A DNA stretch of 64,000 bases from Bombus terrestris (taxonomy: Eukaryota > Arthropoda > Insecta > Hymenoptera > Apidae). Location: contig NC_063279.1 in the NCBI RefSeq assembly GCF_910591885.1, positions 13,392,001 through 13,456,000 of the forward strand. Reading direction: 5' to 3'. Shown here one piece after another: positions 1 to 14,800 of this stretch. The translations under genes and the position numbers were made by a program. A model generated the notes under the pieces. It was not told the origin of the DNA. It ran no database searches and was given only the letters and a program-made list of their open reading frames with translations. How positions within the stretch are numbered: the stretch's first letter is position 1; each line of letters begins with the position of its first letter.

Positions 1-67
1 TATGTATAGAATAATCTTTATTTAGTTCTCCTTAAGTAATTATCTCGTATGTTCATGAAAATGAAAA

Positions 68-330
68 TGGTCCTTTGAAAATAATATATCTATTTTGCCG
101 TGGCTTACACGCTCTCCGGACCTTAATATTATTGAAAATTTCTGGGCAGAACTTGTTCACGTCCTATGCGCGAATGGAAAGCAGTAACAACACGTACAAG
201 AATTAAAAAATGAAATTGTACGCGAATAGGATACGTTAAGTCAAAATTATATCCAGAAACTATATAAATCGTATAATAGAAGTAATAGAAACTAAAGCGG
301 GATGTACCCATTATTAAATAAGTATATATG
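68..330 (+). pseudogene. Tc1-like transposase fragment (decayed, C-terminal part)
   Basis: Reading one frame from position 68 gives the C-terminal part of a Tc1-type DDE transposase. It includes the diagnostic stretch SPDLNIIENFW (third catalytic acidic residue, E of IEN), then ANGKQ, VQELKNEI and LSQNYIQKLYKS, which follow the order found in this family. The frame is interrupted by three in-frame stops (185-187, 227-229, 293-295). The N-terminal DNA-binding region and the first two catalytic aspartates are absent or lie left of the window. No intact terminal inverted repeat is visible next to it. This is a dead copy, and it is the only recognisable protein relic in the first 25 kb. Confidence 0.8.
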
Positions 331-518
331 TTTGATAAGTAATCATTGTTAGATACAATTTATGTTGATTATTATTTTCTTATTGTACATGTGCTATCAT
401 TTCGTCCTTAAAATAGAACAATTTTTTTTTGTTATACACTAAACCTCATAATATTTTTAATTATTTTTAACGAATCGCATATCCTGAGCTCATAATGTTT
501 TGATATTATACGTTACAG

Positions 519-740
519 ACAAAAAACTTTGCACGCATCATTGAGAAATTAAAGATACCTCACGTGGGCTATCTCTTTGACGAGGAGTATATCATCACAA
601 TTGGACTCAGGACAATTATTACATTATTTAGCCCAGAATTAGATGAAATTATAAATGAATTATGTTGCAATAGTTTATTCAATTTGATTGAATTAATGTA
701 TAATAAAAAAATATATACTACCAAAGTATCAACAACTTAA
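519..740 (+). other. possible orphan terminal exon or ORF, unrecognised
   Basis: A frame open from 504 to the stop at 738-740 encodes about 73 residues after an acceptor-like CGTTACAG ending at 518. It starts TKNFARIIEKLKIPHVG, is followed by an acidic and hydrophobic stretch (LFDEEY, TLFSPELDEIINEL), and ends KVSTT. Composition is protein-like: mixed charges, few low-complexity runs, and no stop in AT-rich DNA. It has no ATG near its start, so if real it would be a last exon of a gene extending left of the window, or a transposon fragment beside the Tc1 relic. I do not recognise the family. Confidence 0.2.
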
Positions 741-3700
741 AATTCACACTTTGTATCAAATTTCAAAATTATATTGAAAATAGAAGATGTCCTAAGACTT
801 CTGAAAGGAACTATGCATATATTGTGATAAATAATAGAGTTTGCTTTTACTTACCCAACATGTTCATTCCTCATCCTTGTTTCCATTTTCAAACGTTGTA
901 TTATCATAGTTATCCATAAAATTTTCGAAATACCGGCGGCCGCAACATTTTACAGTACACCTGTAATCAAATTTTAAGAACACGGTTAACTGAATTTCAA
1001 TATGTCAATAATGCAATTTCAAGCGAGGGCAATCGAATTTCAAGGAGCGTACCGTAAAAAGGTTAACGATATGCAGATGCGAAAGACCGCAGTTTTTAAA
1101 TGACCCCGAAAAAAAGTGAAAGAAAAAAGAAAGAATGAACTCGTACCAGCACCAAGAACGGATGGGATAGTTGGTGGAAGTGGAGGGAGAGAGGGGAGCG
1201 AGACAATTCCGAACGAATGAAATGTAAATCGGGAAATAAAGGTAACGTTGCGGAAAATTAAATACCATTTGAATAACGCAAATGGTAATAGAATTATCGA
1301 GCTGATCGATTAAAGCAATAATACTGTCTGTCTTCCTGCTATACTATCCACTCTACCCTTTTTTCTTCCATGAATACGTCTCCGGCCATTTCGCTCGTTA
1401 TACTTCGTTTATACCAACCTTCTCTTTGTCTTAGAATTATAAGAATTACACGACATCATAAGTTAAATTACGTTGAGTTTAGTATGAGACTATATTAGTA
1501 TTTCCTTACTTATATCCTTGCCACTATAGATTTTTTGTATAAAAATCCTCCATAGACCATTTCCTACATAAGACTAATGAAACAAGTAACTTAAAAATCT
1601 ACCTACTAAAAATTTACCAAAAAACCACTAAACTTCATCTTTATTACCAGAAATTGTTTTCAGACAATATTCTTCCGACTATATTAATTAATTGTGCGAC
1701 CTTAAATAAATAAAAATCACTTCAGTGGAAGTGTACAATTGCAAACGGAACAGCCAGGCAATCTGAAGTATCCTCGATCCTTGTAACAAATCCCGTGTCT
1801 CTTACGTAAAAGACAAGATCACAGAAGAAGAAGAAGCATCGAATCGCGTCGATACGAAGCTTGTTCTAGCGCATCGATTTGTTTGCACGTTTCGAGAGAC
1901 AAGTTGGTGAGAAGTACAGAGGATGGCCTGGTGTAGAAACAATGGAAATGAGTTTTCTGCGGGGCAACTGGGAGAATTTTAAGGTCCTGCAAACGAGGCT
2001 TTAGGCGAAGCAAGGCCTGATATCTGCTCTGGTGTAATTGTCATTCGTATCTTATTCCAAGCGACGAAGGACGAAGAGGATGAAAGGTGGAAGGGCAAGA
2101 GGAAGAGAGAGACTAGAAGGAGAACGAACAGCGAGCAGTGGCTGTAGGTATCGTAGCTTGGAAGCAAACACCGTCTCGCTACAATGAAACGCAATTTCCT
2201 GCTGCTGGTGCCGAGACTGAGCTAGTCGTCTCATTCGTCTTGACTAAAAGCTTCACTCCTCACGCTCGCTGCGTTAAACAATCGTACCTGCGTGGCATTC
2301 GTTAAGGAAAGCCGTAGGGTAGAGGGTTTCCTCATCCTTGGTTGCAATAGCGAAGATTCACGGCTCCTAGTCGAGTTACCCTCCATCGAGTACCAAGACG
2401 TTTGTTTCCTCGGTGTGATTATTTACAACGCAGCGGCCGGCTAACGCATTCTTCTCCTCTCGTTATATTATTCTTCGGTAGTTTACGAAATAAATTTATC
2501 AATGCAGAGAATACGCGGAGTTCAATCTCCGTTCTTAAAGAATTTCGCTCGAAGTGTTTCTGAAGTAATTATTGTAATTTCTTATTTGTTAGACAGAAAA
2601 TAAATATCGATGCTTCGACAAGACATCGTATTCTTTCATTGAATATATTAAAGAAAGATATTTTATCAGAATATCTTATTAAAATATTAAATTATTAAAA
2701 TTGAAAATAACACAGAGAAATGGGAAGTCTACTATAAAAGAATTTTATAATGTAACTAGAATTCTATAATCACCTAACAGCCTATCGACTCCACCAGGAG
2801 CCACGTCCAAAGGTAGGAGGAAGGAAGTAAACAGATTGGAAAGGGTGTAGGAAAGCAGGCTACGTCTCCATGTGGCCGGCTCTCGGTTATTTATATTCAT
2901 ATCGATGCATGAGAAAAAGTTGGCAACCTTCTTGCCTCCTCTTGACGCCGACGCAGACGCTGCTACCTATCTTTATCCCCCTTCTCTCTCCTAGCGACGT
3001 TCCTCATGCCACTAGCTGCATCTTCACCGGCCATAAATACAAAAAACTCACAGGGACAACCGCTCCAGCCGCGATTTATTGCATATGAGTTCTCGGATTT
3101 GTCAATCGTGCAACGTGCCTCTCGTAACCACACAGCCACCTTCCCTCTCGTTTTACCCTGTTCGGCCTTGCTTGTGGTGGTCGAGCGCTACTTATTTCCC
3201 GGAACAAACGCCATGAATCATCGGCGTCCGCCACGCCGCTACGAGTGCTCCTCCGCAGATATCGGAAGCGGATGTACCATATAGCCGCAACTTGCACTTT
3301 TTGGTATCATGCCTTGCAAAGGAAATTTTTACTTTCTAAAGAAATAGTTTTTAAGAAATGTTCCTTTTACATTTACAAGATAATAAAACATTTCATAATA
3401 ATTCGACTATTTGATTAGAAAAGCACTCGATACATAAATTCAAATGTTACAGACCCAGAATATATTATGGGCGCAAATACGAAAAGTTTGCCGAGAAAAA
3501 CTTTTTCACGGTTGTCTTTATTTTGCCAGGCATTACATACACATGGAGGATAGTCTGGTGCCCGGTCGATTTATCAAGCGAGACAATTTATGGTGGAAGC
3601 AGCGAGAAGCTTATCTCAAAGCACGAAGGTGGTAGATCGAACTTGCGGCCACCCAGAAAATGGAGTGTCCTGAAACGGGCCGAGCGTGTCGACCAATTTA

Positions 3701-5740
3701 TGACACGTAATTAAAAAGTCAAGCGCCCGCGGCAGCATCGTTCCTCCCAGGCACATTCTATCTGGCGTAAACTCGATAAGACCGATAAGTGGATAACGCC
3801 AATCACCAATATTTTATAAGAAGTAAATCAGCTACACTATCGTCGTTAATTCATCCCTCATTTCTTTGTATACTTTTACAAATCTCACAGTTAGTAATTT
3901 GTACAGAAAATATCTTTAGTATCGTAAATATCAGAATATATTACCACTGATTCAGTTATTTCATAATATTGTAATATTGAAATAATTGTTCCATGTGTTA
4001 TCGTATATAAAATTCTAACAAATGAGTATTACAATGTATCACAAGTTTAATCGGATTAGATCTCATTGGTACTCATGCATATAATGTCATTAACGTTATC
4101 ATGCTCGGAAGTAAAAAAAAGAGACTTTAGGTTGTTAAAAAGAAGAAAGAAAATAGTTTCCTCCTTTCATCATGGTTGGGAACACGGTCGAATGCAAGAG
4201 TACCATTCTATTGGCAAACTTCCTTGGAAATTCAGGCTGCAAAGCAGAAACTTTTTTTAATTTCATTTACTTTAATTTGTAAAGTAACTTTTCAATAGTA
4301 ATTCTCTTGCAGTCGCAACGACCGATATAGAAGCAGAAATGTTAAGGAAAAGAGGACAGAAAAGGGTAAAAAGGTGAACGACAAAACTAAAGAGTTTTAT
4401 TACCCTATTTTAGATCTCACTACTTTCGGTATTTGTCATTAAATTTCAAAACTTATTGACTATGAACTACTCGAAATTAAACGTCAAGTACTGCTCCGAC
4501 CGCAATGAGTTAAAGCAGTTAGATCGTCGTCGATATGGATTATAGGTTATCTGCCTCGAGGCAGCAGTTCCAGGAAGTGATGGAAATAACTCGTGGCCAT
4601 ATACGCGAATAAATTCATTCAACACTACCCCAATCAAGGGTAGTTAACCTCTTGCCTTGGAATTTCTTTAGTAGCTACTTAAATAGCTATTAGCTGTTCA
4701 TTGATGTAACATCATATCAAATGGCAATATTAAAATATTCATAATTTGCATTTCGCTAGATTTGCGCTATATCGAACCAGTCCCTTTGTTCGCCATTTGA
4801 AATTATTCCTCAAACTCGAGCGCTCAGACAATTGTAGCGTGTGATTACAAACTAGGGACCTTACATTTTTCTCTTTTTTCCTCTCTTTCTTTTTTATATC
4901 GTATGCAGGACAATGACGCTGTCGTGATGCCATTGTTTGTGCCTGTAATTGCGCCTGCGGCACGCCACTCTGGATTAATCTCGCACGATTTCGGGAAATC
5001 CCTCTTCCACCTCCGTGCCTCGTCATCACTCGATCCTTGTTTTCCTTACGAACTGTTGCCAAAAAGGGGCTCACTTTCTCTGCCTTCTAATTTCACCTGT
5101 CAAATGGTCCTAAAATCCTTTGTTTTCTTATTTATCGAACTTCTGTAAATGCATTGTTACAATAACAGTTCTAATTGCTTGTACGTTAGTTTCTCGAGGT
5201 CCCACGATTGACTTCTTGTTTTAGTTATAAAATAAAACTCGATTCATCAAAAAAATCTCTGTCAATTCGTGGAAATACATCTGTACGAATAAATAGCTAC
5301 CACATAATGTCCAAACACTACTGTAATTACCATCGCGTCTTGCATTTCGACTTTTAAACGTCGTACCATACTTCGTACGAATTCCATACACGTCTATGTC
5401 ATTTTCAATTTAGAAATTCAATGTTATATACATAGCGGCACGTTTCGAAGCGTGCAGGAAATTCCGCGTTACAAACGGGCCGCCGCTTTAACCGCGGAAT
5501 TATACATTCAGAAAAGGTCCTCGCTGAATTCTAAATTCGTTTGCATTGCACCTTTTATTCTTCCTACGTTCAATATGTAACGCGACGGGATTAAGCGTGA
5601 AAGAAAGTCGGCCGGGCAAATTTAATCCCTAACCTCTCTTTCGCGTCCCTTTCTACAACATCGCCAGGAATTAATTAATTCGTCTTTAACTAGAAACCTT
5701 TCAGCAGATAGGGAATCTCCTTCTCTCTCTTTTGTACATT

Positions 5741-5767
5741 TTCTCTTCTCTTTTCTTTTCTTTTCTT
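5741..5767. repeat. TTTTC pyrimidine microsatellite
   Basis: An irregular run of TTCTC and TTTTC units. It is simple sequence, with no further function visible. Confidence 0.8.
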
Positions 5768-7539
5768 GCCCTTCTTTGTGTAGGAAAGCTTCAGCTGTTG
5801 GTTGGTATTTAATTAATCGAGAATAATCCGAATTCGTCTCGATCCAAGCCAACTACCCTTTGTCCTCCTTTTTCACTTTCTCTTTCCATGTCTCCAATTC
5901 TATGTCTTCCATACTTTCTGGCATCTATTGTTCTACTCCTCGGCGCAATCTTCATATCAAACGGTATTTCATAATTACGCTGTTTGAGAAAGTATTTCCG
6001 TCTCACTTCATTCTCGTCAAATTAAAGTCTCCGGCATGTCGAGTTAAATTTTGAACAGAGGAGATCAAATTTTGTCAAGAAACGAAATCAATTACGTGTT
6101 AAAATCGGAATATTGTAAATATTGTAAATGGTTCGGTCATTTATTTAAAATTATTAATTCATATACGTATTTTGAATTCTAAAATACAATTTTAGTAACA
6201 AGTAAAACAAAATCATATGTTTTATTAAGAGAATATCTTTTACTGAACTAAACTAACTAAAATTCTTTATTTTTTAAGCAAATATTCTTTATTTTTGTCT
6301 GTACATGTTATATTGTTTGTATATTAATATTTATAAAACAGTTTAAAGTAAATGATATTCTTTCATATAAAAGGAAAATTCCAAATCAAAGGTTATCTAA
6401 AAGATTTGATTATCCGAAGCAAACAGCGTGTCACGATAAATTTTGATAATCAATGCTCAGCAGTAGTTGCTGCTAATGAAAAAGCACTGGGTTGGAACGT
6501 TCTACCTTAACCTAAAAGCACTCACGTTCAACTGAGTGAGTCCGCTGTTGTTTCAAGTAATGCCGTGTGTTTATGCACGCGAAGTAACTAAACTTACTTA
6601 CCTACTCCTCAAACCGAACGATCCTAATCCTAACCACGTTTCTCACAACGATACTGTACCATTTCATCTTGTTCGTTTGCTAGTTCGTTCTACTGTGAAT
6701 AATAATAAGATTCCACTTGTTAGAAATTTCATTACAACTTTGTTGACCGTATCTAACTCATATGGTACATCTTTTCATTTAATATTTGTTTTGCTAATTG
6801 TTCTTTGTCACTAAATAACTTTTTGTTCTTCTCTTTTGTTCGTTCTCTTTTCCTTTTTAAACCTTTTTATTGAAACTCGAAAAGACAGTATTTGTGTAAC
6901 AACAGTGAATGCGTTAATTATATATTAATGATCTTTGTACTATACATATACATAGAGAGTGGTTCATTGGTAAAAGAGTCCGCATATAATTTAAAATATT
7001 AATAAAGATGTGAAAGAAAAGCTATTTTTGTGATTTTATCTGATCCTAACCTAATCTCCACATACAATTCAAGTTTTCGATTTGGAAGTTATTAATTTAA
7101 ATAAGGTAATGTAATTGTTAGAACGTTTCGATATCGATATTTCGAAATTAATTATCCTTCCTGCATTTACGGTTAGTTTCAAATTGCATTGCATCACGTT
7201 AATAAATGTAATAACTTCGCATAAAGGTTAATCCGTTGAAAGACCAATACACTCGGTACAATTGTTAATTAAAAGGAAGACCTACAAATTTCTATGGTTC
7301 GATTACCTATTATCATTTGACGCTTATTCGATATAATTGCGTTTGTCTTTTCAGATACATGGCTAAATCCATAATTCATAACAAATAAGAGAGTAATTTG
7401 CGAGACGAAGATTTTATTCCAATTAAAATTATTTCCGCTCTCTTTCTTAATCTAATAAAAATAAGAAATATGAATATGATCTATCAAATACGATAATAAA
7501 TAATACTAAAAGCAAACAGAAATAAAATATTATCAAAAC

Positions 7540-7775
7540 GAATAAAATTTATTTTATTTATTTGTAAAACGCTGAATGAATGAATGTAATTAAAATTCCT
7601 TAAAATGCTTCGATAATAAATATCAATAGTCTCTCCACTGCCAAACCTAGTCTCAAATTATTTTATAGTCGTCAAAATGAGAGAACATTATTTTATTTGC
7701 TTTATATCCCTATAAATGCAAATTTTTCTTAAAATTGTTCGATAATAAGAATCAACAGGCTCTTGTAAATGTAAC
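7540..7775 (+). repeat. degenerate direct duplication, about 129-bp offset
   Basis: A block beginning CTTAAAATGCTTCGATAATA at 7599 recurs as CTTAAAATTGTTCGATAATA at 7728. Both are followed by related ATCAA.AG.CTCT sequence and preceded by a similar TTATTTTATTTG-type segment. It looks like an old tandem duplication of roughly 100-130 bp. Confidence 0.5.
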
Positions 7776-8783
7776 GAAAGAAGATATGGCTGAAGGATGA
7801 GAAAGAAATCGGGAAGACCAGATGAAAAGCGAAGAAACAAAGCGGCGAGGGACTAGAAGAGGCGAATCATCGCAAAATGAAAAAAAATCACGGGCGATCA
7901 ACCCGAGATGTAATTACTTGGAGAAGTACAAACGCGAGCACCTCCCTTTCTTCGTATTCACCATAAAAAATAATGGAGCCGGCTTCCAGCTCGCAATTTG
8001 AATGCCAGTATGAATGGGCACTTACGCCTAGCTTCGAGTATAGCCGCCGAGAGATAAAAAGATATTCATGTTGCCAGCTCGAATTTCTCCTTCTCTGGTT
8101 TTGCTGGCCCCGTCCCTTCTTTCTTTTTTCTAATTACTCCTCTAAAATTAAACGAATTCAAACGCAATCGCCGACAAAAGGAAAGAGCACTTCAAGAGGA
8201 TAATAAATCATTGTCTTCCTCGTCTTCGACATCGAACTTCATTTCTTATGTTTTAAATCTTACTAACAATCGTCAAATTTTTATATTTCAATTTTACTTT
8301 CGTTTCAGTAATCGAAAAAGATTTTTAATGTTGCAAAATTTTGAATGTAAAATCAAAATGAGGACTGAAGTTCGTCTTAGGACAACGTGTAGGTTATGAA
8401 TACATTGAATATATACATTAAAAGAATTTTAAGAATGTAATGATTTGAGAATACATTGATACAAAAATATTCTTTATGTAAATCAATGAAATCTAACTAA
8501 ATCAATAATGAAATCTAACTTTTAAGTATATACCAACGTCATTTATGAACATATTTAATGTACTACATACGTGTATAAAATATACTTGTGTTTAATTGTA
8601 TTATTATTAATTAAATTAAAATATAAAGTACTCACGTAAGAGAATAGATACGTCCTTCATTCACAAATAAACTGTTTCTTTATTTATGTCTCAGTGTTAT
8701 TTCATTCTGGTTATTATGTTATCTGAGAAATTACGGCTGAGAACTTCAACAATTACGTTAGAATTTAGAATGTTGGATGAAAA

Positions 8784-8841
8784 TATCGATATGTGTATAA
8801 TGGATGATAGTATCGATATATAATGAAGGAAAGTATCGATA
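8784..8841. promoter_or_regulatory. triple DRE-type TATCGATA cluster
   Basis: Three perfect copies of the palindrome TATCGATA lie at 8784-8791, 8811-8818 and 8834-8841, embedded in a loosely repeated unit of about 25 bp (GATGAAAA, GATGATAG, GAAGGAAAG precede the three cores). In Drosophila this octamer is the DRE bound by DREF/BEAF-32 at housekeeping promoters and chromatin boundaries. Extending that role to this insect is inference. No adjacent gene could be identified; a short AGATGGCAG element follows at about 8871. Confidence 0.5.
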
Positions 8842-11800
8842 TACAATATCTGTTTAGATTAAAGGACAATAGATGGCAGTTATACATCCTGTGTTTTTTA
8901 GTTCCTTTATCACAGTCAATCGTTTGGTTAACTGTCGAAACGTATTGTGTTGCATCGCATAGTGCAATTAAAAGTTTTGTCCTGTATTTTTGTTTCATTT
9001 GATAGTTGTGTATTCGTGTGTTTAATGTATTATTCATACGTTACAATAACTAGTATACAAGTTTCTTACGTATTATACGCATGCTATAAAAAGGTAAGAT
9101 GTGTTATGAAAATTATTTTTCTATGGATTTGTAACATATATATCAGTAATTTCATAAGTATTGTTATATGTATACGAAAAAATGATACATTCAAGGATTA
9201 AATCATTCTATGTTACTCAATCGTATTATTCTCAATACTAAAAAGCAAGTGGACAGAATTATTAGAATTATTAATTATAGAATTAGTCGTTCATTGGAAA
9301 TCATAGGTTAAGTTTTATAGGTTCTGGAAGAAATTCGTCTATTTAATGATTTGGTCAAAGATGGCTAAAGCCACGCAGTAAAGTTAACACTGTTACTAAT
9401 TATAATTATTGATAAAAGGAATTTCTAATGAAGAATAATATTATTTATACGTTACTTTAAGCATCATACGCTGCATAAACAATCTTTTCTCAAGAAATGA
9501 AATATTTCCCTCGAATAAAATAAGCTTAACAGATCAAACATCGAAATCCTTTTTATGATATTTTTTCAATACGCATCATCGTGTGCGCACGTTTTACGAT
9601 AGTATTCACAATGCGTTGCTTGATGATAATAACGCACAGCATCAGAGTAAGAGGAGCATCAGCGTGCATGCCTTTAGGCGATATAACTTCTTCACAATGA
9701 AACCGGAAAATTAAATTCCAACCCTGCCAGTATTCAGCAACTTGCTGTACGCACCTTTGCCCCATTCACGACTCTGTCACGTTACCATGAAGATAGAATG
9801 GAAGGAAAGGGATCACCTACTTGTTAGAAATCTCTATTGATTTGGCCCTTTGTCAATGTGAAAATTATACGCACGAATAAACATATTCTACGTGTTATGT
9901 TAAAGTATAGAATGTTCGGTACGTTAAGTTTGTACTTATGAAAAACTTAATACATATATAAAATATTCAAAGTAAAGTAGTGGTTATAATTTATAACATT
10001 TAATTAATAAAACAAAATGATGTTTGGGTTCTATTCCTTCAATTAACTTTATAAAGATATGAATTTTTCTAATAATTAACAATTATTGTCGAATGAAAAT
10101 TAAGGTAGACAAATCTAAGCAGACAAAACATCGGTATGGTTAGTTGGTTTATTCACTTTTCATATCCATATGTCTTTCTGTATATCAGTTTTCATGATCA
10201 GTTATTCCCAAATATTTTCTTAAATCAAATAGAGTCAAGAAGAAAATTGAAAATGGGTTATATATAACATTGCGTATTAAGCGTTTTAAAGCTTATACTA
10301 ACCTATTAGAAACTAACAGAAAAAAATTATTTACTTTTCTACAAATAAATCAATTACTCTATACATATATCAAAAAACACTTCAATTTCAAATCATCAAA
10401 TTCTAATTCCATATCGAGCATTTTCCAAAACAACGAGACAACTTTCAACTTTTCCTATAGACGAACTATATAAAAAGTATAGAGTAAAATATGAAAAACA
10501 TGAAAGGGCCAGCTGTTTCGCTTGTTCCGCGTCCGATAAATATTATTCGAGGAAAGAGGCGGCGACACGAACCGAAATAACGTCTCTCCCTGTACACTGT
10601 ACACGGTGGCATGTATCGTGGTAAAAGTGAATTTGGGAACTCGCCCAAATGTTAGCTCATCGGTTAAATCCATGCGCGGGCGAGAGGTATTTAATATTGT
10701 GGCAGCAGAGGTGGTTGCGGTATAGGCAGCCGTGAGCTGCCAGCGGACCCCTCTGTTTACCATATAGATGACTCGTTAGCGAATGTTAAATTACTGTATT
10801 TGCCTAGTGGAGATTTATCATTCATACCGCGGGCCAATCTACCCAGTCGTCGCGATAATAAGTCAGCTTCCATTCTCGTTCCACCACCACCTATCTGAAA
10901 TACGCCCACGGCGTGATGCAGGTGGCAACCTCTATAATCGATTTACCACCGTACCGATTCTTCCATCGATTCCTCGCTAAAATGTCGCGCTAATGCCATC
11001 TCCAATCGTATTTACGACCCCGTTCACGCACATCGTTCCCGTTTCGATATCCCAGCCAATGAAATTGACACGTTTACGCGTTTACGCAAAATTTCATTGT
11101 TACTCTTTCATGAATTTGTAGTAAGTGTGCAATAGTGTGCACGTTTGTATGGAGGGAAGATAATTAAAGAAAGATCCTTTAGCATTTAGATTCTGATTGA
11201 TCGATAGCTATTGTACTATATTCAATGGAAAGTTGGATAAATATAATTTATTTGTTAAAGTAATTTATATAAATTTCGAATATATAGGAACGAATAATAT
11301 TATATAATTTAAAACATTCCATAATCCTTTGCGTTTCGAATAGATTTTCTGTTTTATATTAAATTTACTTTCATAAGGGTTACAGGTTAATATTTGAACT
11401 AAATTGATCAAAACTGTATTTTTGAAACTAATAAACTTGCGAACGCGTAGAAACGAAACGCTTTCGTTCACTTTCAATCTCTCGGTCCGATTCGCTTCAC
11501 GGTTGGCTCAGTGTTCCATCGACTTGCGAGTAATAAATAACGATTTCGAACGTCAACCAAGAATTCGCCGCGGTCAAATTGATACCATAGATCAAGCTAT
11601 GGAAAAATGGCCCCGGCATACCTAGCTTCTGCCCTTCTTTCGTTCGATAAAGCTTTATCGAACAGCCATCTCTCCCTACTGGAAAAGACTTTTCCAGAGT
11701 TGGACCTTGAAAATGGATACTGTCATCTGAATCTGCAGATGATAGACATCCTATACTTTATGACTAACTCTTGGAAGGAAGAATCTTATAATTGCACGAT

Positions 11801-14800
11801 AATAGTGTCTCTCACGAACTTGATCTCTAGTAATTATTCAAATAAATATTAATAGTAACATATAGATATGGGAAGATTATTCTTAGAATTTGAAATTTTC
11901 TAAAAATTCTATCTTTTTAATAGCATTGTTTGAGCTGAATGTTTATTAACAATTTCGATAAATGTCAATAAGAGCACAAACAATTAAAAAATTTGTAGAA
12001 ATTCTACAAACTTTACCTTTTCGATGGATTAAGAAATTTTGTTAGAATTAATTTGATCTCAGTTATAAATAAATGATTAATAAGATATTAAGTGTTACTG
12101 TAAAGATATTTTTATGAGGATGTTATTATAAAACGTACAAATTTCTGGAAAAGATTTGAAAAGAATTTCACATTTAGTTCCTTTCCACATTGGACATTCT
12201 CCAAATTACTAGGAATTTTGAAACGGTATGTTGGCATAACGACACCAAGTATGAAATACGCACCTATAATTAAGGAATCTCATTCCAGAATATTTATTAA
12301 GTTCTTTACCACTACTATTTTGGCGCACAATTTATATTTTGATCAATAGAACTAAAGAGATAAAAATTTATGCCATTCTCTAAACATTATAACATGTATT
12401 TTATTTTTGATATTTTTTTATGTATTATATGCATTATTCTCATAAATACATAGATTCCTATAATACATAAATATGTCTATTAACAATATTTCACATTTAT
12501 ACGTGATATAATTTTGTATTACATACAACCTTAACATACATACATAGATATTTTTAAGTACACGTTTAATATCACGAAGTTGTGCAGCCCCAACCGTTAA
12601 AAGCTGGAAACATTCACAAGAGGCGCTTTGAACATTTTTTACTCTACTTGTTCACTAAACAGCCTGGAAAATATATTTTTCACACAAAATTTAAACCCAG
12701 CTAATGTCGAAACCTCTTTCAAAGTAGAATTTAATTTAAAAACATTGCAATTACAGTTGGTGATAAATCTATTATAAATATCTACTATATACTATAAATA
12801 TCTATTCTTGAAAATTATAAGAGGAGAAGCTACTAGTTTGTGGTAAATATATTTCTAGTCAAATGGTTCATTCATTATCAAATTTTTATTTATTTTGAAA
12901 ATACAAGAAAAACGAAGTTCCCTGTAAGAGCAATTATAATTTTATCAAACAGAAATAGGAAAGAGAATTGTTATAGAGAAATGCGTCGAACGTTTTACAC
13001 TCTTAACGAGTCTGTCATCAAAACTTAAATACGGAATGAGTACGTTGTTAATTCTGCACTACAATTTTCCAGAAGCACCGGCCCGTTTCCTAGCACTAAT
13101 TGCAGTTATACTTTCATACGTTCAGGGTTGTTACAGCGTTTACCTCTGCTTTCCTTTGAAGTATACTTCACGACCGAGGCACCCTCAGAGTCAAGGTGAA
13201 ATTTAACGAGACCTCTGTCACGGTAAAGATACAAAAGCTAAACGCGAGACGCATCACAAACCTCATATAATTGGCCGAGAATTTAGCAACCGGTAAACAA
13301 AGCGGATGCACCAGCCCGTGAAACCGCACTGTTTCTAGCTCGTGTGTTCGAGATTAAAGCGGTTTCCATATACCCCAAAAATTTATTCTTCCTTTAATAT
13401 TCCCCTTCAAAAGTATCATTTCTTATATTTTTTAATAATATGTAATGATAATTTCAGTTTTATTTCAAGGACATTCGTCTATCTTAAACTATAATTGAAG
13501 TGTGATTGAAAGCAGAACATTAGAAGGTGAATTTTTAAAATAAAATGTACTGCAGTACGTAATAATAGTTATGTTTCTGTTTTTTAGTAATAATAATTGA
13601 GATTTTATCTCAAAATCTTGCATTTATTTCAAGTTATAATTAAAATCTAATTAGAAACCGGACACTAAAATGGAAATTTTGTGATGATTAAAAGCCAAAA
13701 ATGAAGTCTGTAGGAGGAATTAAGGGTAAAAAATAAGGTTTAAATAAAAGAATTATATATAAGACATTTATAATCGCAATGAGTTAGGTCAATGCAAGTA
13801 GAACATTCTATTGGTCTGACCTACCGTTAGTAGTTAGTATCATGACACATTAGACATTTTACTCTTCCTCAGCCAAACAATTAATATACATCAATGATAC
13901 GTATGCTTTTCTACTCACACAATCTGGGAACATTATTATCGCACCCCATATGAATCCCAAGTACTTCGTCATATATTTATATAGATATCTATCAAAGAGA
14001 CATAATACGAATGACATATATCATTCAACATTCAATTAATTGATCAATCAGTCCAATAATTACCAATAAGATTTCCCTTTAATCAAATGCGTAGTTGAGC
14101 AGGTAGATAAAGCAAGGATCTATATCGTTGCGGGAGACAAATCCAGGATGGCGGGTTTTCTTCAAGGCAAGAAAACCTTGAAAGATTCGGAAGGTTGGGG
14201 TAAGAGCGAACCGCTGTACCATGCAATGGATCGGATTAAATATTATTATGAGGAAGAACGAGACGTGTCGTGCGGCACGGTACAGCCTTCGTTCCTCGTC
14301 GATCCTCCCTTCGTTTCCCCTTAACCACCGTTAACCACCCTCTGCACCCCTCGTTTTACCCCTTTCCGCCCCGCTTCGTGTCTCACCATTGAGAAGAAAC
14401 TGCGCCCAGGCCTGTGAAAACCGAAGTCTCGAAAGTTTAGACCCTTCCCAACGGTCCACGCCATCAACTATACCGCGAGGAATGCATTTTTCATATCCTT
14501 GCGATATTATCGCTCCCGTTGGTTGTATTAATCGGTTTGGAAAGGGAAATAACGAAGGGAAAACTTCGCGGCCGCCTACGACGCGAATTCCGAAAGAATT
14601 ATGTAAACGGGAGTTGCTCGCCTGGATCGCGAATTAGGCAAGGGGAATTTCAAATGAGACCATGAGTGACGCGTTATGGCGCGAATCCTCAACGCTTGAA
14701 TACTAGAGAATACCTAAAATGTCGCTCATTTGCTCCAACAATAGCCATTTGTTTCTTATTTGATTCCAAATTTCCATTTACACTGTAGGTAAACTTTTCT

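Larger units (their letters stand above)
741..8760. other. gene-free AT-rich stretch
   Basis: No convincing exon was found. Several short open frames on both strands (for example 1979-2234, 2870-3297, 4739-5148) overlap each other on opposite strands, lack splice context and look like chance ORFs in locally less AT-rich patches. Visible structure is limited to a TTTTC-type pyrimidine run near 5741-5767 and a degenerate direct duplication at 7540-7775. It could be intergenic or a large intron. Confidence 0.5.
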
